From contig CAYUYM010000009.1 in the NCBI GenBank assembly GCA_964449305.1, positions 1-48,737 on the forward strand: a stretch of DNA of 48,737 nt, written 5' to 3'. This document shows positions 17,304-25,507 of the stretch, one piece after another; positions within the stretch are counted from its first letter, which is position 1, and each line of letters begins with the position of its first letter. The notes beneath the pieces were generated by a model. That model had not been told where the DNA came from. It ran no database searches and was given only the letters and a program-made list of their open reading frames with translations. The stretch comes from CAYUYM01 sp964449305 (GTDB taxonomy: Bacteria > Bacteroidota > Ignavibacteria > SZUA-365 > CAYQST01). A program made the position numbers and the translations under genes.

Positions 17304-18035
17304 GTGAACCCGAAAAATCCGTATCTGCTTCCGCTCTCCATCGTGGCAGGAAGCCTCATCGTCTGCGCCATCATCATGGCCATGGCGTGGAAAAGCAACA
17401 GCCAGGCCAACCAGACCATCTCCGTCACCGGTTCGGCGAAGAAGTCCATCGTGTCGGATCATGCCGTGCTGCGTGGGACAATCTCCGTGCAGGCGAACAC
17501 CGCCGAGGCCGCCTTCCGCGCACTGCAACAGCAGCGTCCCATCCTCATGGCCTGGCTTGCAGAACAGGGATTTCCGCAGGACAAGGTGACCCTTTCCGCC
17601 ATCACCAACAGCGCGGTCTATGAAACAACCGAGCAGGGGGCCCTGACGAACGTGATCCGCGGCTATGTCTACAGCCAGCGCATCGCCGTTGAATCGGGGG
17701 ATGTGAAGAAGATCCAGCAGATGTCGCTCGACATCGCCTCGCTGATCGAGAAGGGCGTGTATTTCAACGTGGAGTCACCGGAGTACTACTACACCGAGCT
17801 TGCGAAGATCAAGATCGAGATCCAAGCGGAGGCGGCCAAGGACGCCGCCGTGCGCGCCGAGCGCATCGCAGAATCCACCGGTCGCAGTCTCGGTCCCCTG
17901 CGGAATGCGCGCATGGGCGTGCTCCAGATCACACCGAAGAACTCGAACGAGATCTCGGATTACGGGGTGAACGATGTCTCCTCGATCGAGAAGGAGATCA
18001 CCGCAGTGGTGAACGCCTCCTTCCAGATCAACTGA
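17304..18035 (+). CDS. SIMPL (DUF541) domain protein, membrane-anchored
   Basis: 243 aa. One N-terminal membrane segment (residues about 8-28, LPLSIVAGSLIVCAIIMAMAW) is followed by a periplasmic SIMPL/DUF541 domain. Landmarks are ISVTGSAKKSIVSDHAVLRGTISVQA near the start, then LMAWLAEQGFPQDKVTLSAI, a Y-rich middle (GYVYSQRIAVESGDV), the conserved long helix region AKIKIEIQAEAAKDAAVRAERIAESTGRSLGPLRNARMG, and a final strand KEITAVVNASFQIN. SIMPL proteins include mouse SIMPL and bacterial BP26-like oligomers; the biochemical role in bacteria is unknown. Length is typical. The gene has its own promoter, and the downstream sensor kinase starts 49 bases after its stop, so the two may share a transcript. 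Confidence 0.9.
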   Translation: MNPKNPYLLPLSIVAGSLIVCAIIMAMAWKSNSQANQTISVTGSAKKSIVSDHAVLRGTISVQANTAEAAFRALQQQRPILMAWLAEQGFPQDKVTLSAITNSAVYETTEQGALTNVIRGYVYSQRIAVESGDVKKIQQMSLDIASLIEKGVYFNVESPEYYYTELAKIKIEIQAEAAKDAAVRAERIAESTGRSLGPLRNARMGVLQITPKNSNEISDYGVNDVSSIEKEITAVVNASFQIN

Positions 18036-18084
18036 CCGGTCCGACACGTCCGGCCGTCGCAGGGCGGTCCCCGCACCCCACGGA

Positions 18085-20004
18085 ATGAAACTCACATCAC
18101 GACTGCAGCTCTCCTTTCTGCTGCTCGGGGCCCTCTCCATCACGCTCACCGGATGGCAGGCCTACGAAAGCGCCCGCGATGCCCTTGAACGCGTGACGCT
18201 GGACCGGCTCGTGGCGCTTCGTGAGGCGAAGAAGCAGCAGGTGGAGGCATGGTACCGCAATCGGACGGGTCGGCTCACCGTGCTCGCCGCGCAGCAGCCC
18301 CTGCAGGCGCTCGCGGGCGGGGCGGTTGCATCGCGCGAGATGCGTGACGCAGTACTGACCACGGCCCGGCTGTCCGGTTTCGACATGGTGATCGTCGCCT
18401 CGCCAGACGGAGGCGTGCTGATCGACAGCGACACACCGCCCCGCAGTGGCGGCCGCCCTGCCGCCGGCGACATGCCCGCCATTCTGCACGAGGCCCTCCT
18501 GCTCGGCCTGCGCGCGGATTCCGGCACGGCCGTGATGACCGACCTCTCGTGGGATGTCCCCGTCGATGGCCGTCCCGCCGCCTTCATGGCCACCCCCCTG
18601 CGCGCCCGTGGCCACACCGCGGGCGTGCTCATCGTGCGATGCGGCATGGACGAGGTCAACACCATCATGACCGAGCGAAGCAACTGGGAGAACAGCGGGC
18701 TTGGTCGCAGTGGCGAGACCTACCTTGTGGGAACCGATGGCACGATGCGCAGCGATTCCCGCTTCCTGCTCGAACAGCCGGCCGGCTACATCGCATCCCT
18801 TCCGGAAGCGACGCTGGACTCAGCACAGGTGGCCAGGATGCGGGAGCACGGGAGCACCATCCTCATCCAGCGCGTCCCCACCGTCGCCACGCAGGAGGCC
18901 CTGGCAGGCAGGACCGGCATGAGCATGATCGACGACTACCGCGGCATCGCCGTGGCCAGCTCCTACACACCACTGAACTTCCCGGTGCACCCGTGGGTGA
19001 TCATTGCGGAGATCGACCATCAGGAGGCATTCAGGAGCATCACCTCGCTCCGCGAGCGCCTCATCCAGGCGGGGCTCATCATCCTGCTGATCGCGGCCAT
19101 TCTCGCCGTCGTCATCTCGCGCTCCATCGCCCGGCCCGTGCGCGCCCTCTCCCGTGCCGCGGAGCAGATCGGACGCGGGGAGCTGACGCAACGGATCGAG
19201 ATCGCATCACGCGACGAGATCGCCGAGCTTGCGGGAACATTCAACACCATGGCGGCGAATCTCCTTCTCCACATGGAGCGCCTCGAGGCCGAGATCCTCG
19301 AGCGCGGCAGGGCGGAGGAACGCCTGCACGAATCGCGCGAGCAGCTCCGCAAGCTCTCGGCGCATCTGCAGACGGTCCGCGAGGAGGAGCGCCGCGGCGT
19401 GGCGCGTGAGGTGCACGACGAGCTGGGGCAGGCCCTCACCACGCTCAAGCTCCACCTCGCCCTTGTTGCCGATGCCATCCCCATGGAGGCGGACACCGTG
19501 CACGCACGCATCCGTTCCATGAGCGAGCTCATCGACGGCACCATCCACGCGGTGCGGCGCATCATCACGGAGCTCCGCCCCGGGTTGCTCGACGATCTGG
19601 GGCTGGCCGCCGCCATCGAATGGCAGGCCGAGGAATTCCAGCGGCGCACGGGCATCGCCTGCACGGTGGAGCAGCAGGACAGCGACACGCCCCCGCCACC
19701 CGAGCTCGCGATCTCGGTGTTCCGCATCTTTCAGGAGACGCTCACGAACGTGGTGCGCCACTCCGGGGCGGACCGTGTGGAGGTGCGGCTCTCCTGCGGG
19801 GATGCACTCCTGGAGCTCGACGTCCACGACAACGGACGCGGCATGACGGCCGACGAGCGTGACGCCTCCTCCTCCTTCGGCCTCATCGGCATGCGTGAAC
19901 GGGCGCATGCGTGGGGTGGAACGGTGGAGTTCGACAGCGATCCCCACCGCGGCACCCGCGTCAGCGTCCGCATCCCCCACATTCCCCCCGGGAGCCCCGC
20001 ATGA
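18085..20004 (+). CDS. NarL-family sensor histidine kinase (Cache-HAMP-HisKA_3)
   Basis: 639 aa. TM1 is at residues about 9-27. An extracytoplasmic sensor of about 300 residues follows, with features of a double-Cache domain (KKQQVEAWYRNRTGRLTVLAA near the start, ETYLVGTDGTMRSDSRF and PWVIIAEID later). TM2 is at about 332-350 and leads into HAMP (ARPVRALSRAAEQIGRGELTQRIEI). After a coiled coil comes HisKA_3 with phosphoacceptor His444 in REVHDELGQALT, then a HATPase_c domain (FRIFQETLTNVVRHSGA, N box; DNGRGM, G1; FGLIGMRERA). Such kinases phosphorylate a LuxR-type regulator, which is encoded next with an ATGA overlap. The signal is probably a small extracellular molecule; nothing identifies it. 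The position before an ammonium transporter gene suggests a nitrogen-related cue (inference). Confidence 0.93.
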   Translation: MKLTSRLQLSFLLLGALSITLTGWQAYESARDALERVTLDRLVALREAKKQQVEAWYRNRTGRLTVLAAQQPLQALAGGAVASREMRDAVLTTARLSGFDMVIVASPDGGVLIDSDTPPRSGGRPAAGDMPAILHEALLLGLRADSGTAVMTDLSWDVPVDGRPAAFMATPLRARGHTAGVLIVRCGMDEVNTIMTERSNWENSGLGRSGETYLVGTDGTMRSDSRFLLEQPAGYIASLPEATLDSAQVARMREHGSTILIQRVPTVATQEALAGRTGMSMIDDYRGIAVASSYTPLNFPVHPWVIIAEIDHQEAFRSITSLRERLIQAGLIILLIAAILAVVISRSIARPVRALSRAAEQIGRGELTQRIEIASRDEIAELAGTFNTMAANLLLHMERLEAEILERGRAEERLHESREQLRKLSAHLQTVREEERRGVAREVHDELGQALTTLKLHLALVADAIPMEADTVHARIRSMSELIDGTIHAVRRIITELRPGLLDDLGLAAAIEWQAEEFQRRTGIACTVEQQDSDTPPPPELAISVFRIFQETLTNVVRHSGADRVEVRLSCGDALLELDVHDNGRGMTADERDASSSFGLIGMRERAHAWGGTVEFDSDPHRGTRVSVRIPHIPPGSPA

Positions 20005-20630
20005 TTCGCATCCTTCTTGCCGACGATCACTCCATGTTCCGCGAGGGACTCAAGCAGATCCTGGAACGCAGCCACGACATCCGCGTGGTGGACGAGGCGG
20101 GCAACGGCATCGACGCCCTCGCGAAGATGCGCCACAACGACTACGATCTGGCGCTGCTCGACATCTCCATGCCGGGACGGTCGGGGCTCGACATCCTGGC
20201 CGACATCCGCCGGGAGAAGCCGGCACTGCCCGTGCTCATCCTTTCCATGCACCCGGAGGACCAGTACGCCCTGCGCGTCCTCAAGGCGGGCGCGGCCGGC
20301 TACCTCACGAAGGAGTCCGCGGCAGACGAGTTGATCACGGCCATACGCCGCGTTGCCGCCGGTGGGCGGTACATCAGCGCCGCCGTGGCCGACACGCTGG
20401 TCGACGCCATCGGGGCACCGGCGGACCGCCCTGCGCATGAGGCGCTTTCCAACCGCGAGTTCCAAGTGCTGTGCATGCTCGCCGCCGGGCGCGGGCTCCG
20501 GGAGATCGCGGATGAACTGATCCTCTCGGAGAAGACCATCACCACCTACCGCGCCCGCATCCTCGACAAGCTCCACCTGCGGAACAACGCCGAGCTCACA
20601 CGCTACGCCATCGACCACGGCCTCGTGTAG
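20001..20630 (+). CDS. NarL/FixJ-type response regulator
   Basis: 209 aa from ATG 20001; its ATG overlaps the TGA of the kinase gene (ATGA), so translation is coupled. Receiver domain residues 1-120 have the acidic pocket LLADDHSM, phosphoacceptor Asp54 in LLDISMPG, and the conserved Lys in GYLTKES. A LuxR-type helix-turn-helix occupies about 145-205 (LSNREFQVLCMLAAGRGLREIADELILSEKTITTYRARILDKL). It is the cognate partner of the upstream kinase and should bind inverted repeats as a dimer. A perfect 9-bp inverted repeat array lies just after its stop and upstream of the ammonium transporter, a plausible target. Confidence 0.95.
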   Translation: MIRILLADDHSMFREGLKQILERSHDIRVVDEAGNGIDALAKMRHNDYDLALLDISMPGRSGLDILADIRREKPALPVLILSMHPEDQYALRVLKAGAAGYLTKESAADELITAIRRVAAGGRYISAAVADTLVDAIGAPADRPAHEALSNREFQVLCMLAAGRGLREIADELILSEKTITTYRARILDKLHLRNNAELTRYAIDHGLV

Positions 20631-20647
20631 CATCACTCCCGCCTCGT

Positions 20648-20687
20648 TGTAGGGAATCCCCTACATCGCAGCACCGCCATTCCCTAC
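20648..20687. promoter_or_regulatory. Inverted-repeat array, candidate regulator binding site upstream of amt
   Basis: TGTAGGG (20648-20654) and CCCTACA (20659-20665) form a short palindrome. In addition GTAGGGAAT (20649-20657) is the exact reverse complement of ATTCCCTAC (20679-20687). So three half-sites of a GTAGGG type lie within 40 bases, about 70-90 bases before the candidate start of amt transcription. This is a normal location for activator sites of LuxR/NarL-type regulators. Confidence 0.55.
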
Positions 20688-20732
20688 GCACAATTCAGGG
20701 TTTCATGGACAGACTCCCCCGGGCCCCGGTGG

Positions 20733-20739
20733 TAGTTTG
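20733..20739 (+). promoter_or_regulatory. Candidate -7 element for the ammonium transporter gene
   Basis: TAGTTTG matches the TAnnTTG pattern, 79 bases before ATG 20818. No TTG/TTC lies 19-21 bases upstream, so the promoter may need an activator; the repeats at 20648-20687 fit that idea. Confidence 0.4.
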
Positions 20740-20817
20740 GATGCGGCATTGTCGTGATGCCATGCGCCTCGCACTCCCCATCGCGCTCCATCCATCTCAC
20801 CACTTCAGGAGAAATCC

Positions 20818-22038
20818 ATGCCTCCCGTCCTCTCCATCAACACCGGGGACACCGGCTTCATGCTGCTGTGCTGCAGCCTCGTGATGCTCATGACCCCCGG
20901 TCTCGCGTTTTTCTATGGCGGCCTCGTCGGCCGCAAGAACGTGCTCACCATCATGATCCAGAGCTTCGTGTCCATGGGCTGGACCACGGTGATCTGGTAC
21001 CTGTTCGGTTACTCCCTGTGCTTCAGCGGCGACGTCGGCGGCATCATCGGCAACCTCGACATGGCCTTTCTGCGCGGGGTGGATCTCTCGACACCCTCTC
21101 CGAATCCCGGCATTCCGCTCATCGTCTTCATCGCCTACCAGATGATGTTCGCCATCATCACACCGGCACTCATCACCGGTGCCTTCACCAACCGCGTCAC
21201 CTTCAAGGCCTACATGATCTTCCTCACCCTGTGGCTCGTGTTTGTGTACTTCCCGTTCGTCCACATGATCTGGGGCGGAGGCATCCTGGCGCAGTGGGGC
21301 GTCCGTGATTTCGCGGGCGGTGTGGTGGTGCACAACATCGCCGGCATGGCGGCCCTGGCCTCGGTCCTCTTCGTCGGGCGCCGCACGGTGGCGGACAAGG
21401 GCCCGCACTCCATCCCCCTCGTGGCACTGGGAACCGGCCTGCTGTGGTTCGGCTGGTACGGCTTCAACGCCGGAAGTGAGTTCGCTGTGGATTCCGTGAC
21501 CGCCGTCGCCTTTCTCAACACGGACATCGCCGCCTCCTTCGCCGCCGTCACCTGGCTCATCGTGGAATGGATCTCCACGCGCAAGCCCCGCTTCCTCGGC
21601 CTCCTCACCGGCGCCGTGGCCGGGCTCGCGACCGTGACGCCGACGGCGGGCTACATCTCGCCCACCTCGGCGGTCATCATCGGCATCATTGCCGGCTTCG
21701 TCTGCTACTACGCCGTCGCGCTCAAGAACAAGCTGAAGTGGGACGACGCCCTCGATGTGTGGGGTGTGCACGGCGTCGGCGGGTTCATCGGCATGATCCT
21801 CCTCGGGGTGTTCGCGACCACGAGCTTCAACCCTGCCGGAGTCGATGGTCTCCTCGCCGGCAACGCCTCCTTCTTCTGGAAGCAGGTCGTGGCCGTTGTC
21901 GTCTCCTCGGTCTGGGCCTTCGGCTTCACCTATGGCATGCTCAAGCTCATCAACGTCATGACACCGGTGCGCGTCGAGGAGGCGCACGAATCGACCGGCC
22001 TCGATGAGTCGCTTCATGGCGAGCAGGCCTATCTGTAG
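20818..22038 (+). CDS. amt: Ammonium transporter (Amt/MEP/Rh family)
   Basis: 406 aa with about 11 membrane helices, preceded by an AGGAGA ribosome-binding site. Family signatures are clear: MTPGLAFFYGGLVGRKN in helix 1, the Phe gate region YQMMFAIITPALITGAF, the twin pore histidines His172 (VVVHNIAGMAAL) and His318 (WGVHGVGGFIGM), LLWFGWYGFNAGS, and a conserved cytoplasmic C-terminus. The protein forms trimers that take NH4+/NH3 across the inner membrane. Unlike most amt genes, no glnK/PII gene is adjacent; the gene instead follows a two-component pair and precedes a porin gene by 8 bases. This suggests an uptake unit spanning both membranes and controlled by the two-component system (inference). 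Confidence 0.97.
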   Translation: MPPVLSINTGDTGFMLLCCSLVMLMTPGLAFFYGGLVGRKNVLTIMIQSFVSMGWTTVIWYLFGYSLCFSGDVGGIIGNLDMAFLRGVDLSTPSPNPGIPLIVFIAYQMMFAIITPALITGAFTNRVTFKAYMIFLTLWLVFVYFPFVHMIWGGGILAQWGVRDFAGGVVVHNIAGMAALASVLFVGRRTVADKGPHSIPLVALGTGLLWFGWYGFNAGSEFAVDSVTAVAFLNTDIAASFAAVTWLIVEWISTRKPRFLGLLTGAVAGLATVTPTAGYISPTSAVIIGIIAGFVCYYAVALKNKLKWDDALDVWGVHGVGGFIGMILLGVFATTSFNPAGVDGLLAGNASFFWKQVVAVVVSSVWAFGFTYGMLKLINVMTPVRVEEAHESTGLDESLHGEQAYL

Positions 22039-22046
22039 GTGACGCC

Positions 22047-23162
22047 ATGATGACCTCCACACGCCCGTCACCCGCCGCACTCATCGCCCTTCTCGTGGTG
22101 ACACTGCTCGCCGCCAGGATGCCGGCCTCGGCCCAGGATCAACCTGCCGGCTGGTTCGATGCGATCTCCATCAACGGCTTCGTTTCATCCACCTGGTCGT
22201 ACAATGCCAACACACCGGACTCCCGCAGGAACACGCTGCATGTGTTCGATGTGGACGACAACAGCATCACCGTGAATGTGGCGGAGCTCGCCTTCCATCG
22301 TGATGCGGTGAAGCGGAACGACGTCGGCTTCACGGTCCACCTGGCCGCCGGCACTTCGGTCCCGCGGGTGTCGCGGTCCGCAGGCATGAACAGCGGCGAT
22401 GTGGATGTCCACCAGGCCTATGCGAGCTGGATGGCGCCCCTGGGCAGCGGGCTGCGCGTCGACGTCGGCAAGTTTGTGACGCACGCAGGATATGAAGTGA
22501 TCGAGGGATACGACGGGTTCAACGACAACGCCACGCGTTCCCTTCTCTTCGGATACGCCCTGCCCTTCACACACACGGGGCTGCGCCTCACCTACGCCGC
22601 CTCCTCCGCACTCAGCACGGCGCTCTATGTGGTGAACGGATGGGACAATGCCGTGGACAACAACAGCTCCAAGACCCTCGGAGCCCAGATCGCGCTCGCA
22701 CCGATGGACGGGCTCTCGCTCATCCTCAATGGGCTGTATGGTCCCGAGAGAGACAACAACAACAGTGACAATCGGTCCCTCATCGATGTATGCGCCAGCT
22801 ACAACCCCGGTGGAACGGTGACTGTCGGCGCCAACATGGACATCGGATCGGAAGCCCGTGCCGCCGCCAACGACGGGGATGCCTCCTGGTTCGGAGTTGC
22901 GGGGTATCTTCGCCTGAAGCTGGCGGACCGCTTCAGCCTCGCCCTCCGGGGCGAGATGTTCGACGATGCCGATGGCGTGCGGACGGGAACCGTGCAGAAG
23001 CTGACCAGCGTCACGCTCACACCCGAATATCGCCCCGCCGACATGGTGGTGCTGCGCGCCGACCTGCGTCTCGACTCCTCCGATCAATCCGTCTTCGAGA
23101 AGGCGTCATCGACGGAGAAGTCCCAGTTCACCCTGACGCTCAACATGCTGTTCGTCCTGTAG
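22047..23162 (+). CDS. OmpL-like beta-barrel porin
   Basis: 371 aa with signal peptide residues 1-29 (ALIALLVVTLLAARMPASAQ). The mature chain fits the putative beta-barrel porin-2 (OmpL-like) family. It starts with ISINGFVSSTWSYNANTPDSRRN, continues with AELAFHRDAVKRNDVGFTVHLAAG, DVHQAYASWMAPLGSGLRVDVGKFVTHAGYEVIEG, and FGYALPFTHTGLRLTYA, then paired strands with polar turns, and ends in KSQFTLTLNMLFVL. Members of this family are often encoded next to amt genes in FCB and proteobacterial genomes. Here the gene starts 8 bases after the amt stop, so the two are one operon. The probable role is passive outer-membrane diffusion of small nitrogen compounds. ATG 22047 is immediately followed by a second ATG. 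Confidence 0.85.
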   Translation: MMTSTRPSPAALIALLVVTLLAARMPASAQDQPAGWFDAISINGFVSSTWSYNANTPDSRRNTLHVFDVDDNSITVNVAELAFHRDAVKRNDVGFTVHLAAGTSVPRVSRSAGMNSGDVDVHQAYASWMAPLGSGLRVDVGKFVTHAGYEVIEGYDGFNDNATRSLLFGYALPFTHTGLRLTYAASSALSTALYVVNGWDNAVDNNSSKTLGAQIALAPMDGLSLILNGLYGPERDNNNSDNRSLIDVCASYNPGGTVTVGANMDIGSEARAAANDGDASWFGVAGYLRLKLADRFSLALRGEMFDDADGVRTGTVQKLTSVTLTPEYRPADMVVLRADLRLDSSDQSVFEKASSTEKSQFTLTLNMLFVL

Positions 23163-23183
23163 CGGACGCGTCACGAGCACGCA

Positions 23184-23213
23184 ACGGGAGGGCGGAGAAA
23201 TCCGTCCTCCCGT
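23184..23213 (+). terminator. 13-bp hairpin with GAAA tetraloop after the porin gene
   Basis: ACGGGAGGGCGGA (23184-23196) pairs with TCCGTCCTCCCGT (23201-23213), one pair being G-T, around the tetraloop GAAA. It begins 22 bases after the porin stop. There is no T run, only CGTCGTTCC, so it may be an inefficient terminator or a 3'-end stabilising structure. Confidence 0.55.
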
Positions 23214-23234
23214 CGTCGTTCCCGGGGGAAACGT

Positions 23235-23264
23235 TTCGTGGAGCCGGCATGGCATCGTAACTTG
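23235..23264 (+). promoter_or_regulatory. Candidate promoter of the Asp/Gly/Tyr repeat-protein gene
   Basis: TTC (23235-23237), a 20-base spacer, and TAACTTG (23258-23264). Transcription would start near 23271. That lies beyond a possible early GTG at 23238 and supports translation from GTG 23301. Confidence 0.45.
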
Positions 23265-23300
23265 CGCCATCATCATCGTCGCACCCACATCGGCCCCCCC

Positions 23301-25364
23301 GTGAAACACCTCCGCATCCTTTCCCTCCTGCTGCTCCTCACCCCCGCCCTCCATGCGCAGACGGATCTTCTGCGCGATGCGATCACCTCCTTCGGTCTCG
23401 ACACGGCCACCATCGGTTTCCGACCGCAGCCGACCTGGGGCGCCGCGGCCCGCACCGATCCCTTCCGGCTGCCGTTCTTCGACGGTCTCCTCGCCCGCCC
23501 CCTGCGCATCCCCTCGCATGCACGGGAGATGCTTCTGCGCTACACCGTGGCGATGACCGCCGACAGCGCCAACATGGAGGGCTACCAGTGGAGGAATGTC
23601 CGCACCATCGCCGCCATGCTTGTGCACTCCGGCCGGAATCTCGGGCTGGACATCGGGCGCGTGGGCTTCGACTACACGCCGCGCATTGCGCGCGAGGACC
23701 CGCTGCTGGAGGCCGTGCTCGATGCCTTCCGCACGCAGGGGCATGATCCCGGAAGCACCATCGTCTATCCGCTTCCCACGCAGACCTGGAGCGACGTCGC
23801 CCAGCGCGTGCGACAGCAGCTCGCCGCCATCCCGATGGAGCTCCAGGCTTCCGTCGCCCGCCTCCTGGCAGCCGCACTCGAGGCAACGGAATGGCGCACA
23901 CGCGCCCTCGCCGGCATCCCGCGCGAGCGCTGGCAACACATCGCCACCTCCACCATTCTTGAGGAGTCGCAGTGCGACGCGCACGGCTTCGATCAGATGG
24001 TCCACGACGCCGCGCTGGCCTACGACAACGCCTCCGGCTGCTGGGGCGCCGTGTTGCTTGCGCAGGCCGTGGAGAAGGAGCTCCCCGCGCTCCAGGCCTT
24101 CGCCCGCCGCGACATCGCGCTCGATCTGCCGACACCGCTGGGACGCATCATCATCGCCGGCGGCGGCAGCGACACCCACTACGCCGGCGACTGCGCCCTG
24201 CTCATCGACCTCGGCGGAGACGACAGGTACCTCGGCGCCACGGCGGCATCCAACCCCGATCTGCCGGTGTCCGTGGTGATCGATCTCGACGGTGACGACA
24301 CCTACAGCGACACCCATGCCGCCTCGCCGACCCAGGGCGCCGGAATCCTCGGCTATGGCATGCTCTTCGATCTCGGAGGCAGCGACACGTATGAGGCGCG
24401 CACCTTTTCCCAGGGCTGCGGACGTTTCGGCGTGGGGGTCCTCCATGATGCGGGGGGAAATGATCGCTACGCGAGCGAGGGCTTCAGCCAGGGCGCCGGA
24501 ATGTATGGCGTGGGGATGCTCTTCGACCGCGCGGGCAGCGACGTCTATCGCACCGTGTATTACGCCCAGGGCTACGGCTTTTCACGCGGCATCGGCCTGC
24601 TGGCCGATGGAGCGGGCGACGACACCTACACCGCCGATGACGAAACCCTCACCCACATCGGGGATGAGACGCCGCTGCACAACGAGTCCGATGCACAGGG
24701 CTTCGGCGCCGGGCGCCGCGGAGATCACACCGACGGACACAACATGTCCGGCGGCATCGGCATCCTGCACGACCTCGGCGGCAACGACCGCTACTCCGCC
24801 GGTGTTTTCGCCCAGGGCTGCGGCTACTGGTACGGCTACGGCATCCTCAACGACCATGCGGGGGACGACCACTACCGCGGCGTCTTCTTCAATCTCGGGG
24901 CGGCAGCCCACTTCTCCATCGGCACCCTGTTCGACAACGGCGGCGACGACGAGACCGAGCTGGTGATGACGCTCGGCGTGGGAGCCGCGCACGACTGCTC
25001 CGCCGCATTCGCGATCGATCTCGACGGCGACGATGTGTATCGCATGACGAAGGCGGATGACCGCGCCGTGAGCATGGGGGGCGCCATCAACAGCAGCTTC
25101 GCGCTCTTCCTCAACCTCCGTGGCGATGACAGCTATGCACCGGTGGGAAACGCCCTCGGCTATGCCGCCTCCCGCCGCGGTGGTGAGTGGGCCATCTATG
25201 CACCGGCCACCGGCATCTTCATCGACCTCGGGGGCCGGGACACCTACCAGTATCGGACCGGCATGGACAACTCAACGTGGAAGAACGACAGGACCGATGC
25301 CAACGCGGGTGTGCACGGCATCGGGATTGATGCGGCAACCGGCATGATCGGATTCGAGCGGTGA
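23301..25364 (+). CDS. Secreted Asp/Gly/Tyr-repeat protein of unknown family
   Basis: 687 aa from GTG 23301, chosen because it puts a signal peptide (HLRILSLLLLLTPALHA) at the N-terminus and lies downstream of the candidate promoter. Residues about 20-290 are helical and lack recognisable motifs. From about 295 to the end there are twelve copies of a unit of the form h-h-D-x-x-G-D-x-Y. The best-kept copies recur every 26-27 residues: MLFDLGGSDTYEARTFSQGCG, VLHDAGGNDRYASEGFSQGAG, MLFDRAGSDVYRTVYYAQGYG (one example each). The regular aspartates, glycines and QGxGxxGxG turns suggest a beta-solenoid, possibly calcium-binding, but the units are not RTX nonapeptides. There is no T9SS tail, unlike most secreted proteins nearby. 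No function can be assigned. Confidence 0.75.
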   Translation: MKHLRILSLLLLLTPALHAQTDLLRDAITSFGLDTATIGFRPQPTWGAAARTDPFRLPFFDGLLARPLRIPSHAREMLLRYTVAMTADSANMEGYQWRNVRTIAAMLVHSGRNLGLDIGRVGFDYTPRIAREDPLLEAVLDAFRTQGHDPGSTIVYPLPTQTWSDVAQRVRQQLAAIPMELQASVARLLAAALEATEWRTRALAGIPRERWQHIATSTILEESQCDAHGFDQMVHDAALAYDNASGCWGAVLLAQAVEKELPALQAFARRDIALDLPTPLGRIIIAGGGSDTHYAGDCALLIDLGGDDRYLGATAASNPDLPVSVVIDLDGDDTYSDTHAASPTQGAGILGYGMLFDLGGSDTYEARTFSQGCGRFGVGVLHDAGGNDRYASEGFSQGAGMYGVGMLFDRAGSDVYRTVYYAQGYGFSRGIGLLADGAGDDTYTADDETLTHIGDETPLHNESDAQGFGAGRRGDHTDGHNMSGGIGILHDLGGNDRYSAGVFAQGCGYWYGYGILNDHAGDDHYRGVFFNLGAAAHFSIGTLFDNGGDDETELVMTLGVGAAHDCSAAFAIDLDGDDVYRMTKADDRAVSMGGAINSSFALFLNLRGDDSYAPVGNALGYAASRRGGEWAIYAPATGIFIDLGGRDTYQYRTGMDNSTWKNDRTDANAGVHGIGIDAATGMIGFER

Positions 25365-25413
25365 TGCTTCTTCTCTCCACCCGCTGCCATCCCCCTGAGT
25401 GCACCATGCGTTG

Positions 25414-25432
25414 AAACCTGACCGACAGGGTT
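25414..25432. terminator. Weak hairpin between convergent genes
   Basis: AACCTG (25415-25420) and CAGGGTT (25426-25432) can pair with one bulged G, and GTCGTTCTTCTTTCG follows on the + strand. It lies between two genes that converge (stops at 25364 and 25508). A weak candidate; nothing else is visible in 25365-25507. Confidence 0.3.
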
Positions 25433-25507
25433 GTCGTTCTTCTTTCGTCATTCATCCGCGACCGTCATCGGCGCCCGTGGCCGTCGTGTCACGCCCATCC
25501 TGCCGGA

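Noticed and set aside
23301..25364. RTX calcium-binding repeats
   Set aside because: The units are 26-27 residues apart and lack the GGxGxDxLx nonapeptide; there is no type I secretion gene nearby.
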